Of a DNA stretch of 64,000 nucleotides, positions 27,368 through 36,395 are shown one piece after another. Made by a program: the position numbers and the translations under genes. Each line of letters opens with the position of its first letter. Position 1 is the stretch's first letter. The notes under the pieces are model-generated. The model was given only the letters and a program-made list of their open reading frames with translations. It did not search any database and was not told the origin of the DNA. Origin of the DNA: Flavobacteriales bacterium (GTDB lineage: Bacteria > Bacteroidota > Bacteroidia > Flavobacteriales_E > Vicingaceae); the NCBI GenBank assembly GCA_026196775.1, contig JAPHUD010000028.1, forward strand, positions 62,001 through 126,000. The letters are read 5' to 3'.

Positions 27368-28407
27368 TTTTTCTTTTTCAGTTTAAATAGGAAAGGAATT
27401 TGAGTAGATAGAATTACAAAGGCTGTAAGTGTAATAAAAGCGTAACTTGGGTTGAATTGTTGAGCAAAAACTGCCCCTCCAACTATTAATATATTAAACA
27501 AATAGATAACAATTACTGTCTGTCTGTGTGATAAACCTAAATCTAATAATCTGTGATGGATGTGATTTCTGTCGGCACGAAAAGGAGAAACACCACTTAA
27601 AATTCTGATAGTAAAAACCCTTATGGTATCTACTAAAGGATATACCAAAATAGACATGGCTAAAATGGGTTTAGAAATATTTTGAATAACATCTGGCAAA
27701 TCGGTGGCTTTATATTCTACCATTTCTATTGCTAATACTGCCATTAAAAAACCAATGGTAAGTGACCCTGAATCGCCCATAAATATTTTTGCAGGATTAA
27801 AGTTGAACCTTAAAAAACCTAATAGACTTCCTGCTATAGCAAAAGATAAAATAGCGTAAATCCAATCGTTGGCAAAATAAAACCAAGCTCCAAAAAATGA
27901 AGCGGCAATTAAGCCAACACCTGCTGCCAGACCATCTACACCATCAATTAAATTAAAGGCATTGATAATAACAATATAGGTAAATATAGAGAGCATAATT
28001 CCTGCATATTCGGGAATTTCTCTTATGCCAAATAAGCCGTGCAAACTGGTAAGTTTAACATTAGCCATAAAAACCATAATAAAAGCACAGAACAAATGTG
28101 CTGCTAATTTTTTTGCAGGCGCAGTACCAATAATATCGTCTTTCATTCCTACGAAAAACATAATAAGCATAGAAGGAACAAGGTATTTAATTACACCCAT
28201 TTCGTTTATAGGAAGCCAAAGTAAAAATGAAAAAAGTATTCCGGCAAAAATCATCATTCCGCCCATAGATGGTGTTTTTTGGCTGTGAATTTTTCTGCTT
28301 TCTGTTGGGTCATCAAACAGGTGCTTCATTTTAGCAATAGTAATGAAGGACGGTGTTGCAAGCAACACAATCAAAAAAGACGTAATTATCGGTAAAATGA
28401 TTTCCAT
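27364..28407 (-). CDS. WecA/MraY-family undecaprenyl-phosphate sugar-1-phosphate transferase
   Basis: Integral membrane enzyme that starts polysaccharide synthesis by moving a sugar-1-phosphate (typically GlcNAc) from UDP-sugar to undecaprenyl phosphate. It has 347 residues and about 10-11 helices. Signature motifs: HSQKTPSMGGMMIFAG, the DDIIG cytoplasmic Asp pair, NAFNLIDGVDGLAAG, FMGDSGSLTIGF and HIHHRLLDLG, the last typical of WecA rather than MraY. It is placed between two Wzi/RemB-like barrel genes with a 2-base gap and a 4-base overlap, pointing to an O-antigen, capsule or exopolysaccharide pathway. Confidence 0.93.
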   Translation of the reverse strand: MEIILPIITSFLIVLLATPSFITIAKMKHLFDDPTESRKIHSQKTPSMGGMMIFAGILFSFLLWLPINEMGVIKYLVPSMLIMFFVGMKDDIIGTAPAKKLAAHLFCAFIMVFMANVKLTSLHGLFGIREIPEYAGIMLSIFTYIVIINAFNLIDGVDGLAAGVGLIAASFFGAWFYFANDWIYAILSFAIAGSLLGFLRFNFNPAKIFMGDSGSLTIGFLMAVLAIEMVEYKATDLPDVIQNISKPILAMSILVYPLVDTIRVFTIRILSGVSPFRADRNHIHHRLLDLGLSHRQTVIVIYLFNILIVGGAVFAQQFNPSYAFITLTAFVILSTQIPFLFKLKKKK

Positions 28408-28409
28408 AA

Positions 28410-29984
28410 TTAAATATCGCTGTATAAATTTCTTAATGAAGTTCTTAATGCAAAGTAAATATAATTTGTTTTGTGTTCTCCAAAATCAGTTGTTAGTGTT
28501 CTTTGGGAGATGCCTAACATTAACGCCATATTATTTTTTGGATTAATTAAAAAACCGGCATGTGCCTGAACGTTTATTAAGTCTGCTGTGGCAGGAACGA
28601 TTGAAATGGTGTTTTCGTTGCTTGCAAAAATATTACTTCCTTGAGAGTTTAGTTTGGCAACATTAACTTTTACTTGGGTAAATAATCGTTTGTACTTGTA
28701 ATTCATTATCCCAACTATTTCGTCAAAGTTAGCTCCATAAGGATGAGCTAAAGGTTCATTAAAATGGGAATAATTTTGAAGTGGAATAGCATTACTATAA
28801 GTGTAAGGCTCAACATGGTTATATTCGGCTTGTAAGGTTAATCCCGTAATGCCAAAAAACTTTACCCCTGCTTGATAACCTGTTTTTGTATGGTTTTTAT
28901 TACCATCATATAATAACTGACCGTAAATAATGGTATTGATTGGCAATTTAATTTTTGCGTTAAGACCCAATTGAGAATTGTTTTTACCATCAAAACCTGT
29001 AACCAACGTATTCGCAAACAATACAGGGTTTAACTGCATAAAATTGTAAGGTTTTGTACCACTGCTGTCTTCTGTTTGCCATATTGTTGATTCAAAAAAT
29101 CCTAAATGAAGCCATTTGGTAGCTATCCAACTTAAATAATGTACTGACATGCTTTTACGCATAAACAATTCCTCAGGAGTTGAACCTTGCTTTCTTCTGT
29201 CGAGGCTCGATAATCCAGTGTTAGTTTTGGTATATTGAAATTGATTTTTCTTGCCAAACCAAGCTGTAGCTTTGTAATACGGATAATGAAAAGCATAATC
29301 CGAAAGAAGAATGGAGCGATAACCATCTCCTACAAATTGTTTATCGTTGCCCAACTGAAAGTTAAATCGTTTACTGGGAGAGTAAGAAATATAAGAAGTA
29401 GCCGAATTATAATCAAACCCATTATCTTTAAAACGCTTTACTCTTCCTTGTCCAGGAACAACATTGGTTGAACGCACATAAGCTGCCATATAATCTGGGA
29501 AAACAGCTTGATTTTCGTACAACGCAGTTTGAAAAGAAAATTTTTCGCCAATATGTCCTTTAGCAATAATTCCTCTGGTATTTATATAAAGCGTTTGCTC
29601 TTTATTGAGAGATTCTCCATCTTTTCCCATCTCCAAATTAAGTAAAGGATCTATAGTAAGGTAGAAATCGCCTGTATCTACTCGCACAAAATTTTCGTGA
29701 AAGAGTTTTCTGGAAAACCACGATTTATCCTCAAGATAAGTTTTATTTACATTGATAAGGTAAGCATCTTGCTCATGGTTTTTAAGTAAATAAAAGCTGT
29801 CTGTTGCTACTTTAGATTGTAGAATAGGATGAAAAGAAGTGTGTACATTGTTTTCTAATGCATTAAATTCTTTTTGGTTAACCAAATTAAATTCTCGGTT
29901 AAGTGGTAAATTAAGTTGCTGACTAAAAGTTAGTTGGGTAGTAAGCAAAAAAAGTAAAAAAATTATGCCGATTTGCTTATTCAT
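28410..29984 (-). CDS. Wzi/RemB-like outer-membrane beta-barrel, copy 2
   Basis: Paralogue of the barrel at 25778 and first gene of the three-gene operon. The signal peptide ends TFSQ (about residue 21). Shared blocks include FNFQLGNDKQFVGDGYRSIL, YSHFNEPLAHPYGANFDEI and the C-terminal FALRTSLRNLYSDI, so both copies end in a similar YSD motif. At 524 residues the length is close to copy 1. The conserved VGDGYRS and LAHPxGANF motifs occur at equal relative positions. Function inferred from the family: interaction with surface polysaccharide. Confidence 0.8.
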   Translation of the reverse strand: MNKQIGIIFLLFLLTTQLTFSQQLNLPLNREFNLVNQKEFNALENNVHTSFHPILQSKVATDSFYLLKNHEQDAYLINVNKTYLEDKSWFSRKLFHENFVRVDTGDFYLTIDPLLNLEMGKDGESLNKEQTLYINTRGIIAKGHIGEKFSFQTALYENQAVFPDYMAAYVRSTNVVPGQGRVKRFKDNGFDYNSATSYISYSPSKRFNFQLGNDKQFVGDGYRSILLSDYAFHYPYYKATAWFGKKNQFQYTKTNTGLSSLDRRKQGSTPEELFMRKSMSVHYLSWIATKWLHLGFFESTIWQTEDSSGTKPYNFMQLNPVLFANTLVTGFDGKNNSQLGLNAKIKLPINTIIYGQLLYDGNKNHTKTGYQAGVKFFGITGLTLQAEYNHVEPYTYSNAIPLQNYSHFNEPLAHPYGANFDEIVGIMNYKYKRLFTQVKVNVAKLNSQGSNIFASNENTISIVPATADLINVQAHAGFLINPKNNMALMLGISQRTLTTDFGEHKTNYIYFALRTSLRNLYSDI

Positions 29985-30064
29985 TAGTTTTAATACTGAA
30001 AACAGTGATAATGTGTTGCTTAAAAATAAAGCACCAAAGCTAATGAACTTTTTTAAGATATTAA

Positions 30065-30361
30065 TCAGCTATGCTGATTAATAATTTGCACTAACTGATT
30101 GGCATCTACCACACCTGATTGTCGCCAAAGCTGTTTGCCGTTTTTAAATAAAATAAGTGTAGGTACACCTCTTACCTGATAAGCTGTAGCAGCTTGTTGG
30201 TTTTTATCGACATCAATTTTTAATACACGGACTTTGCCTTGTACTTGTTTTGCCACATCATCCAAAATTGGCGACATGACTTTGCATGGACCACACCAAG
30301 TAGCAAAGAAATCTACTAAAACGGGTCGGTCGGAATTAATTATTTCATTAAATGTTGCCAT
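30065..30361 (-). CDS. trxA: thioredoxin
   Basis: Cytosolic protein-disulfide reductase, 98 residues, without signal peptide. Active site WCGPCK with Cys23 and Cys26, cis-proline loop RGVPTLILF and a core VLVDFFATWCGPC typical of Trx. It is 10 bases downstream of the Tll0287-like lipoprotein on the same strand, so a cytosolic thioredoxin is co-transcribed with a periplasmic haem protein. Confidence 0.95.
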   Translation of the reverse strand: MATFNEIINSDRPVLVDFFATWCGPCKVMSPILDDVAKQVQGKVRVLKIDVDKNQQAATAYQVRGVPTLILFKNGKQLWRQSGVVDANQLVQIINQHS

Positions 30362-30371
30362 GGGGAATTAA

Positions 30372-31013
30372 TTATTTAAAAGTGATGCTCCAAATTCCTC
30401 TAAATTCATCAATATTAAAATCAACTGCTTTATCGTTAGGATAAAGTGCTAAAATAGATTTGTAATCGGTTTCGCTTACCGTTTTTCCAACTGTTCCGTG
30501 GCAAGTAACACAAAGCGGTTGTAAATGGATAGGAGCGTAAAAGCTTACTGTATTATCGGTATTTCGTTTTACTTCAGGAAATAAATCTTCAGTAGTTTTT
30601 GAAGCATTTAAGTAGTAATCAATCATTTCTTGCTCGGAAGCATTGGGTTTGTTTTTCTCATTTCGTAGTTTGTGGCTGGTTCTTTTAATGCTAACATCAT
30701 AATGTTTTTCAAGAGAATCAACAATAATACTTTCATTTACATTGCAGAATTTAACAGCATTGGTTACACCACCCTCGCTCATGGCTTTTTTTAGGTTCCC
30801 ACTCAAGGCTTTAAAGGTTTGTTGAGCAATTTCCTGACCTTTTAGTGTGTAAGCTTGACTTTCTTCTATGGTAAGTTCTTCAACACCTTCAGCAATTTGC
30901 TTCGGCTGTTCTTCCATTGTTGCAACTTTTTGTTGTTCGGCAGTTTTTTCATTGCCACAAGCTAATAATGCTGTAATGGCAGTAGTATACATTAAATAGG
31001 AAAGTTTATTCAT
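30372..31013 (-). CDS. Tll0287-like (DUF3365) haem-binding lipoprotein
   Basis: Envelope lipoprotein of 213 residues from the ATG at 31013; a longer frame from 31055 lies inside the upstream gene and has a worse signal. Lipobox LLAC, 19 residues after the chosen start region begins. The DUF3365 domain fills the rest: GGVTNAVKFCN, KRTSHKLRNEKNKPN, FYAPIHLQPLCVTCHG and a final DEFRGIWSITF. CVTCH is the haem site. It equals the second half of the fusion at 9008. Start and upstream stop overlap by 8 bases. Confidence 0.87.
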   Translation of the reverse strand: MNKLSYLMYTTAITALLACGNEKTAEQQKVATMEEQPKQIAEGVEELTIEESQAYTLKGQEIAQQTFKALSGNLKKAMSEGGVTNAVKFCNVNESIIVDSLEKHYDVSIKRTSHKLRNEKNKPNASEQEMIDYYLNASKTTEDLFPEVKRNTDNTVSFYAPIHLQPLCVTCHGTVGKTVSETDYKSILALYPNDKAVDFNIDEFRGIWSITFK

Positions 31014-31230
31014 GGTCTGTTTTATTTTCTTTTTTGTTAATTTTATCGTTAGCAAAATCTCCCACTAACCAACCCATAAATGCTCCATAGGCAGCCGTTC
31101 TGTACCAAACTGAAGTAATGGCACATGAGCCACTTTCACAACCGATAAAATACCAATAGGCATATCCGGCAGCAGCACCTATAAAAGCTACAAGAAAAGA
31201 AATTTTATGGTTTTTTATCCAGTTGAGCAT
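31006..31230 (-). CDS. small membrane protein, DUF6132-like
   Basis: 74 residues with two hydrophobic helices (about 12-28 and 45-60) joined by a loop with GCESGSCAIT. The GCxxGxC loop resembles the DUF6132 family of Bacteroidota, as far as I recall it; function unknown. The two cysteines could form a disulfide or bind a metal on the outer side. It overlaps the next gene and heads a three-gene operon with a haem lipoprotein and thioredoxin, suggesting redox or thiol homeostasis at the membrane. Confidence 0.7.
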   Translation of the reverse strand: MLNWIKNHKISFLVAFIGAAAGYAYWYFIGCESGSCAITSVWYRTAAYGAFMGWLVGDFANDKINKKENKTDHE

Positions 31231-31357
31231 AGGAAGTTAATTAATGATAGTACAAAGTTACTCAAATTCCAATACCTATTAATTGTCGGATTTGAATTTA
31301 ACTTATTTTAAAAGTTGTAAATTAGCCGACAAGATTTAAAACAACACAAAACAACAG

Positions 31358-32560
31358 TTGAATTTTCCGTTTTACATAGCAAAAAGGTACTTTATTGCCA
31401 AGAAATCGCATAATGTTATTAATATTATTTCATGGATTTCGGTGCTTGGTATTGCTGTAGGAACGTTGGCGTTGGTAATTGTACTTTCTGCTTTTAACGG
31501 GTTGGAAGATTTGGTGGAAAAGCTTTATGCTTCATTCGATCCGGATATAAAAATTGAAGCTACTAAAGGAAAAACATTTGAAGTGACCGATTTTCCTAAA
31601 GACAAAATTTTGCAATTAGATGAAGTTGCATTTTATAATCATGCTGTTGAGGATGTAGTGTTGGTGAAATACATGGAGAAACAAACCATTGCTACTTTAA
31701 AAGGTGTTGAACCGCAGTTTTATGAAATGACCGGTTTAGATACATTAATGATTGAAGGACAAGTGATGAGGGACGATTCCAACAAAATAGTATTGGGTTA
31801 TGGAATTGCTGATAAATTGTCTTTGTATTTACATAATATGGTGGTGGAACAAGTGAGTATTATTGTTCCGAAAAAAGGTTTAGCAAAAGCTTTTGTTCCA
31901 ACGGATGAGTTTACTCGAAAATTTGCTATTCCTACAGGTATTTTTTCTGTCAATCCTGATTTTGATACTAAATATGTAGTTATTCCTTTAAGATTTGCTC
32001 AAAAAGTACTTTCTTACGAGGGAAAAATATCATCTGTAGAGTTAGGACTGAAATCAGGAGTAAATCATGAAAAAGCAAAAGAAAAAATACAAGCTATTTT
32101 GGGTGATGATTATGTAGTAAAAACTCGTCACGAATTGAATGAGTTAATATTTAAAACCAACAAAACTGAAAAATGGATTACGTTCCTTATCTTAACTTTT
32201 ATATTGGTAATTGCTTCTTTTAACATTATTGGTTCACTTACCATGTTGATTATTGATAAGAAAAAAGACATTTGGATTTTACGTACTATGGGAGCTTCCA
32301 GGAAAACTATTAAGCGGTTATTTTTTATGGAGGGAATGATTATTAATTTAGCCGGAGCCATCTCTGGAATGGTGTTGGGAGCTATTGTTTGTTGGTTACA
32401 AATACAGCTTGGTTTATTAAGGTTGGAGGGTAGTGTGGTAGAATTTTACCCTATAAAATTAGAGTTGTTAGATTTTATTTATATTACTATTATTGTTTTG
32501 ATAATTGGTCTTTTAGCTTCATGGTATCCGGTAAGGGTGCTTACTAAAAAGCATCTTTAA
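31358..32560 (+). CDS. LolC/E-type (FtsX/MacB-like) ABC transporter permease
   Basis: Inner-membrane permease, probably for lipoprotein release or transport. The reading frame begins with TTG at 31358 (FPFYIAKRYFIAKKSHNVINIISW follows); no ATG occurs before the first transmembrane helix, so the TTG is needed. Topology: one helix at 20-45, a large periplasmic domain, then three C-terminal helices (about 270-290, 320-345, 370-390), the FtsX layout. Length 400 fits LolC/LolE. No ATPase gene is adjacent, so the LolD-like partner must be elsewhere. It converges on the dusB gene with a 4-base overlap. Confidence 0.88.
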   Translation: MNFPFYIAKRYFIAKKSHNVINIISWISVLGIAVGTLALVIVLSAFNGLEDLVEKLYASFDPDIKIEATKGKTFEVTDFPKDKILQLDEVAFYNHAVEDVVLVKYMEKQTIATLKGVEPQFYEMTGLDTLMIEGQVMRDDSNKIVLGYGIADKLSLYLHNMVVEQVSIIVPKKGLAKAFVPTDEFTRKFAIPTGIFSVNPDFDTKYVVIPLRFAQKVLSYEGKISSVELGLKSGVNHEKAKEKIQAILGDDYVVKTRHELNELIFKTNKTEKWITFLILTFILVIASFNIIGSLTMLIIDKKKDIWILRTMGASRKTIKRLFFMEGMIINLAGAISGMVLGAIVCWLQIQLGLLRLEGSVVEFYPIKLELLDFIYITIIVLIIGLLASWYPVRVLTKKHL

Positions 32561-33537
32561 TAACTCAATGCAGTAGCAATTTCATCCAAGGTTTGAAATA
32601 AAATTTCGGGATTAGTTTCGGTAACTAATTTTATTCTGAATTCTTTTAAGTGAGGAATTCCTTTAAAATAATTAGCATAATGTCTTCGCATTTCAACAAT
32701 GCCTAATTTTTCGCCTTTCCATTTTATAGACATTTCTAAATGGCGTTTGGCAACATTTATACGTTGTTCTATGGTTGGCGGAGCAAGATGTTCTCCGGTA
32801 GCCATAAAATGCTTAATCTCATTAAAAATCCAAGGATAACCAATACTTGCCCTGCCTATCATTACACCATCTACACCGTATCTGTTTTTATTTTCCAATG
32901 CTTTTTCGGGGGTGTCGACATCTCCATTTCCAAAAACAGGAATATGCATTCTTGGGTTGTTTTTTACTTCACCAATTAAGGTCCAGTCGGCTTCTCCTTT
33001 GTACATTTGTTTTCTGGTTCTACCGTGAATAGAGATGGCTTGTATGCCAACATCTTGCAACCTTTCTGCTACTTCCACAATGTATTTGGTGCTTTCGTCC
33101 CAACCTAAACGGGTTTTTACGGTAACAGGTAAATGTGTAGATTTTACAATCTCGGCAGTCATTTTTACCATTTTAGGAATATCTTGCAAAATACCCGCTC
33201 CGGAACCTTTACAGGCTACTTTTTTTACCGGACAGCCATAATTAATATCAATAATATCGGGATTAGCTTGGGTGGTTACTTCTGTTGCCTGACGCATGGA
33301 TTCAATATCATTTCCGAAAATCTGAATGCCAATGGGGCGCTCGTATTCAAAAATATCGAGCTTTTTTACACTTTTTGCAGCATCTCTAATTAGTCCTTCT
33401 GAGGAAATAAACTCTGTGTACATTAAATCAGCACCATTCTCTTTACATAACGCACGAAAAGGTGGGTCACTAACGTCTTCCATTGGAGCAAGTAAAAGTG
33501 GGAACTCACCAAGTTCTATATCGCCTATTTTTGCCAT
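32557..33537 (-). CDS. dusB: tRNA-dihydrouridine synthase, DusB-like
   Basis: FMN-dependent reduction of uridines in the tRNA D-loop. 326 residues with the TIM-barrel start PLLLAPMEDVSDPPFRALC, catalytic Cys102 in INYGCPVKKVACKGSGAG, FMN/tRNA motifs VTVKTRLGWD and ISIHGRTRKQMYKG, VFGNGDVDTPE and GVDGVMIGRASIGYPWIF, and a C-terminal helical tRNA-binding domain. All catalytic elements are present. DusB is the usual type outside proteobacterial DusA/C, hence the symbol. Confidence 0.93.
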   Translation of the reverse strand: MAKIGDIELGEFPLLLAPMEDVSDPPFRALCKENGADLMYTEFISSEGLIRDAAKSVKKLDIFEYERPIGIQIFGNDIESMRQATEVTTQANPDIIDINYGCPVKKVACKGSGAGILQDIPKMVKMTAEIVKSTHLPVTVKTRLGWDESTKYIVEVAERLQDVGIQAISIHGRTRKQMYKGEADWTLIGEVKNNPRMHIPVFGNGDVDTPEKALENKNRYGVDGVMIGRASIGYPWIFNEIKHFMATGEHLAPPTIEQRINVAKRHLEMSIKWKGEKLGIVEMRRHYANYFKGIPHLKEFRIKLVTETNPEILFQTLDEIATALSY

Positions 33538-33572
33538 TGATAAAAATAATTAGGACAAAATTAAGGAAATAA

Positions 33573-33678
33573 AAAGGATGAAAGTTGAAGGTTTGACTTT
33601 GTTGAACTCGAATAATCGTTTGAAGTTTGAGGATTTTAATAATTCTCACATTCACACATCAATTAATCTACACATTTA
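33573..33678. repeat. intergenic degenerate repeats (GTTTGAAGTTTGA-type and CACAT-rich)
   Basis: Between dusB and the PAS gene lie two kinds of simple degenerate repetition: a GTTTGAAG/TTTGAGG stretch (about 33609-33630) and a tract with three CACAT units (about 33648-33672). Such stretches remind me of dispersed intergenic sequences of Bacteroidota genomes. A similar TTCAAAGTTCAAAC stretch occurs at 40580-40602. Confidence 0.35.
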
Positions 33679-34980
33679 TCAATCCTCTTTTTTTCTCAAA
33701 ATCCCTAATATTTCTATGATATTGCCATTTTCATCTAAGCGTGGGAACACTTTTTCTTGAATCCAAATGTATTTATCTTTACCAAGTGGTCTTACTCGAT
33801 AATTGAACACAGCAGCTTTTTTATCATTAAAAAACTGATCTTTTTCTTTTTTTATTTTAGGGACATCTTCAGGATGGTATAACTCAGCTACCTTTTCCTG
33901 AATCTCTTGAGAAACATTTTGGTGGGGTTTGATGCCGAAAATTTCTTCAATAAAAGGACTTACATATTCAAAATCGGGGATATTTCCTTTGGAGTAGTTT
34001 GCTAAATAGATAAATTCATCTAAGTTATCTAAGATAAAACGGTGTTTTTCGCTGTTCTTAGCTATTTTTTCATCGTACTTTTTCTTTGCATCAATATTTC
34101 TTATTTGTAATAAGTAATAGTTGTTTTTAGCAGCATTAAATGGTGACAAGGTTAAATGCCCCCAAAATATTTCTCCAGATTTGGTTCTAAATTGTATTTC
34201 ATCACTAAAATAACCATAATCAGTAATCTGTTGTTTAATTTCTGTACGATTTTGCTGAATGTAGCTCTCGTCTGCAAATAAGGTTTGGTAATTAGTTTTA
34301 ATAATGTCTATTGCATTATTTAAAGCAAAAATTTGGGAAGTCCGTTCGTTTGCATCTTTAATTTCTTTTGAAAAGTAATCCACCAATAAAAAAGCATCAT
34401 TAGTGGTGTTGGCTATAGACTTTAAAATAGAGGCATTACTATCTATGGTTCGAATTAAATTTCTTCGTTGAAGGGTCAATATAAAACTCAGTATAAATGA
34501 AAACAAAAACAAGGCAACGACTAACCCTATAAAACTTGAACTTTTAGTTGAAAGTAGCAGACAAACTACTAAAAATGTAAAAACTAATCCAAAATAAATA
34601 GCTAATTTTTTATTGGTTGGAATAGTAAATAACATTAGGTTTAAAATAACCATCATGAGCAAACTGTAGTTTGCTTCAAAATCTAATTTGTACCCTATAA
34701 ATATAGTAAAACATGCTGAAACTATTAATAAATATAACAATAAGTTGTATATAGACCTACTGCTGATTTTTACATAAGAAATTGCATAAAAAACTATACA
34801 GGCAGCCGGCAAGCTAAAGGCCATCAATAAGTTAACCGCATCATTGGTAAATAAACAAGTAAAACTAGCATAAGTAAAGGATATAAAAAAAGCACCGATA
34901 GCTCCCATTCGAGCCATTTTCTTGCTTTTCGTAGCAAAACCACTACTGTTATTGTTGGTTTGAAAAATGTTTAACGCCAT
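33679..34980 (-). CDS. membrane-anchored PAS-domain protein without output domain
   Basis: Probable sensor. Residues 25-170 contain about six membrane helices; residues about 185-300 and 310-430 look like two PAS/PAC modules (TNDAFLLVDYFSKEIKDANERT, GEIFWGHLTLSPFNAAK; later FEYVSPFIEEIFGI, VFNYRVRPLGKDKYIWIQEKVF). The protein stops right after the second PAC motif (ENGNIIEILGILRKKED); no kinase, GGDEF or phosphatase domain follows, and no candidate continuation in another frame was noticed. It may work through a partner protein. The flanking genes (dusB and a LolE-like permease) give no clue. Confidence 0.75.
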   Translation of the reverse strand: MALNIFQTNNNSSGFATKSKKMARMGAIGAFFISFTYASFTCLFTNDAVNLLMAFSLPAACIVFYAISYVKISSRSIYNLLLYLLIVSACFTIFIGYKLDFEANYSLLMMVILNLMLFTIPTNKKLAIYFGLVFTFLVVCLLLSTKSSSFIGLVVALFLFSFILSFILTLQRRNLIRTIDSNASILKSIANTTNDAFLLVDYFSKEIKDANERTSQIFALNNAIDIIKTNYQTLFADESYIQQNRTEIKQQITDYGYFSDEIQFRTKSGEIFWGHLTLSPFNAAKNNYYLLQIRNIDAKKKYDEKIAKNSEKHRFILDNLDEFIYLANYSKGNIPDFEYVSPFIEEIFGIKPHQNVSQEIQEKVAELYHPEDVPKIKKEKDQFFNDKKAAVFNYRVRPLGKDKYIWIQEKVFPRLDENGNIIEILGILRKKED

Positions 34981-35064
34981 AGTTTTTGTAAATTAGGTTT
35001 TAACGAGTATAAATATACATAATTCCGATTTAAAAAGGTAAAAAAATTATTTGCTTTTGAACTT

Positions 35065-36294
35065 TTAGTCAAACCTAATGGCTTTAATTGGCGATATTTT
35101 GGAAACTACTAAAGAAGGAATAATAAGCATTAAAACACATACAATTAAAGTTCCTGCATTTAGTAATAGTATATTAAAAAACTCTAGTTTTATAGGTACT
35201 ACAGGTACAAAATAAGATTCTTCTGGAAGTTTTAAGAAACCAAATTGTAACTGTAATAAACACAACCCTATGCCAATAACATTCCCCCAAAATAAACCTC
35301 TTACAATAAGATAAATGGCATTGTAGATAAAAATTTTCCTTACATTCCAATTGCTCATGCCTAATGCCTTAAGTATTCCAATAGTTCTAACGCGCTCTAA
35401 AATAAGAATTAATAATGCCGAAACAATGTTGATGATTGCTACCACTAACATTAGAATTATAATGATAATCACATTCAGATCTTGTAATTCTAACCAATTA
35501 AAAATGTCAGGATTTTGTTGTTGTATGGTTTTAGAGTGTAAATCATAACCAATGTTTTCATAAATAAATTCATCCAACTTATCTAAATCTTTAAACTTAT
35601 CTATGGTAATTTCAAATCCGCCTACTTGGTTGTTGTCCCAGCCGTTTCGTTTTTGTATGTGAGCAATATCTGTTAAAACAATTAGATTATCAAACTGTTC
35701 TAGGCCAGATTGGTAAATTCCTGCAACAATAAAGTCTTTGGGTCGCAATTGACCATTTTCTTGAATAAAATAGATAAACATTTTGTCGCCAACATCTAAT
35801 TGCATTTTGTTGGCTATGGTTTCAGAGAGTAAAATACTATCGGCAATAATTGAATCATTAATGCTAAAAACATTGCCTTTCTTTAACTTATCATTAAAAA
35901 AACTCCAATCGAAATCGCTACCAACACCTTTTACAACAACACCATAAATTTCTTCTTTGGTTTTAATAATACCTGCTTTGGTAGCAAAAACCTGAATGTG
36001 TTTAACGCCATCAACCTCTTCAATACTAGGATAGAAATCTTGATTTTTATCTATAGGACTAGCTTCATAAGTATTGTGCGAATCGTAACTGGTAATTTGA
36101 ATATGACTGCCAAAACCAATAATTTTGTTGCGAATTTCTTCCTGAAAACCTCTAACAATGCCCAAAGAAGTAATCATAACAATAATTCCTAAAGCAATAG
36201 CTACAATAGCAATTTTTATAATGGGCTGTGTAAATTTATTTGATTTACTATCCCCCTGTATTATTTTTTTAGAAATGAAATAGGCCAGGTTCAT
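35065..36294 (-). CDS. LolC/E-type ABC transporter permease (second copy)
   Basis: 409 residues with the same layout as the protein at 31358: N-terminal helix (KIAIVAIALGIIVMITSLGIVRGF, about 25-48), a large periplasmic domain and three C-terminal helices (about 272-300, 320-345, 375-400), ending in SPIKAIRFD as is common in FtsX-type permeases. The ERVRTIGILKALGMSNWNVRKIFI coupling segment is clear. It may pair with 31358 to form a LolCE-like heterodimer, although the genes are 2.5 kb apart on opposite strands. No ATPase gene is nearby. Confidence 0.88.
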   Translation of the reverse strand: MNLAYFISKKIIQGDSKSNKFTQPIIKIAIVAIALGIIVMITSLGIVRGFQEEIRNKIIGFGSHIQITSYDSHNTYEASPIDKNQDFYPSIEEVDGVKHIQVFATKAGIIKTKEEIYGVVVKGVGSDFDWSFFNDKLKKGNVFSINDSIIADSILLSETIANKMQLDVGDKMFIYFIQENGQLRPKDFIVAGIYQSGLEQFDNLIVLTDIAHIQKRNGWDNNQVGGFEITIDKFKDLDKLDEFIYENIGYDLHSKTIQQQNPDIFNWLELQDLNVIIIIILMLVVAIINIVSALLILILERVRTIGILKALGMSNWNVRKIFIYNAIYLIVRGLFWGNVIGIGLCLLQLQFGFLKLPEESYFVPVVPIKLEFFNILLLNAGTLIVCVLMLIIPSLVVSKISPIKAIRFD

Positions 36295-36318
36295 AAAAAT
36301 GTGTTTTACTTAGATAAT

Positions 36319-36326
36319 TACATTTG
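36319..36326 (+). promoter_or_regulatory. candidate -7 element upstream of the NamZ gene
   Basis: TACATTTG matches TAnnTTTG, 168 bases before the start at 36494. It would give a long leader containing the 28-codon frame at 36396. Tentative. Confidence 0.3.
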
Positions 36327-36395
36327 GTGAGATAAGCAAATTGATTAACTTTACATCTTGTTTATGTGCAAACAAAAATAGTAAAACTTAGTTTG

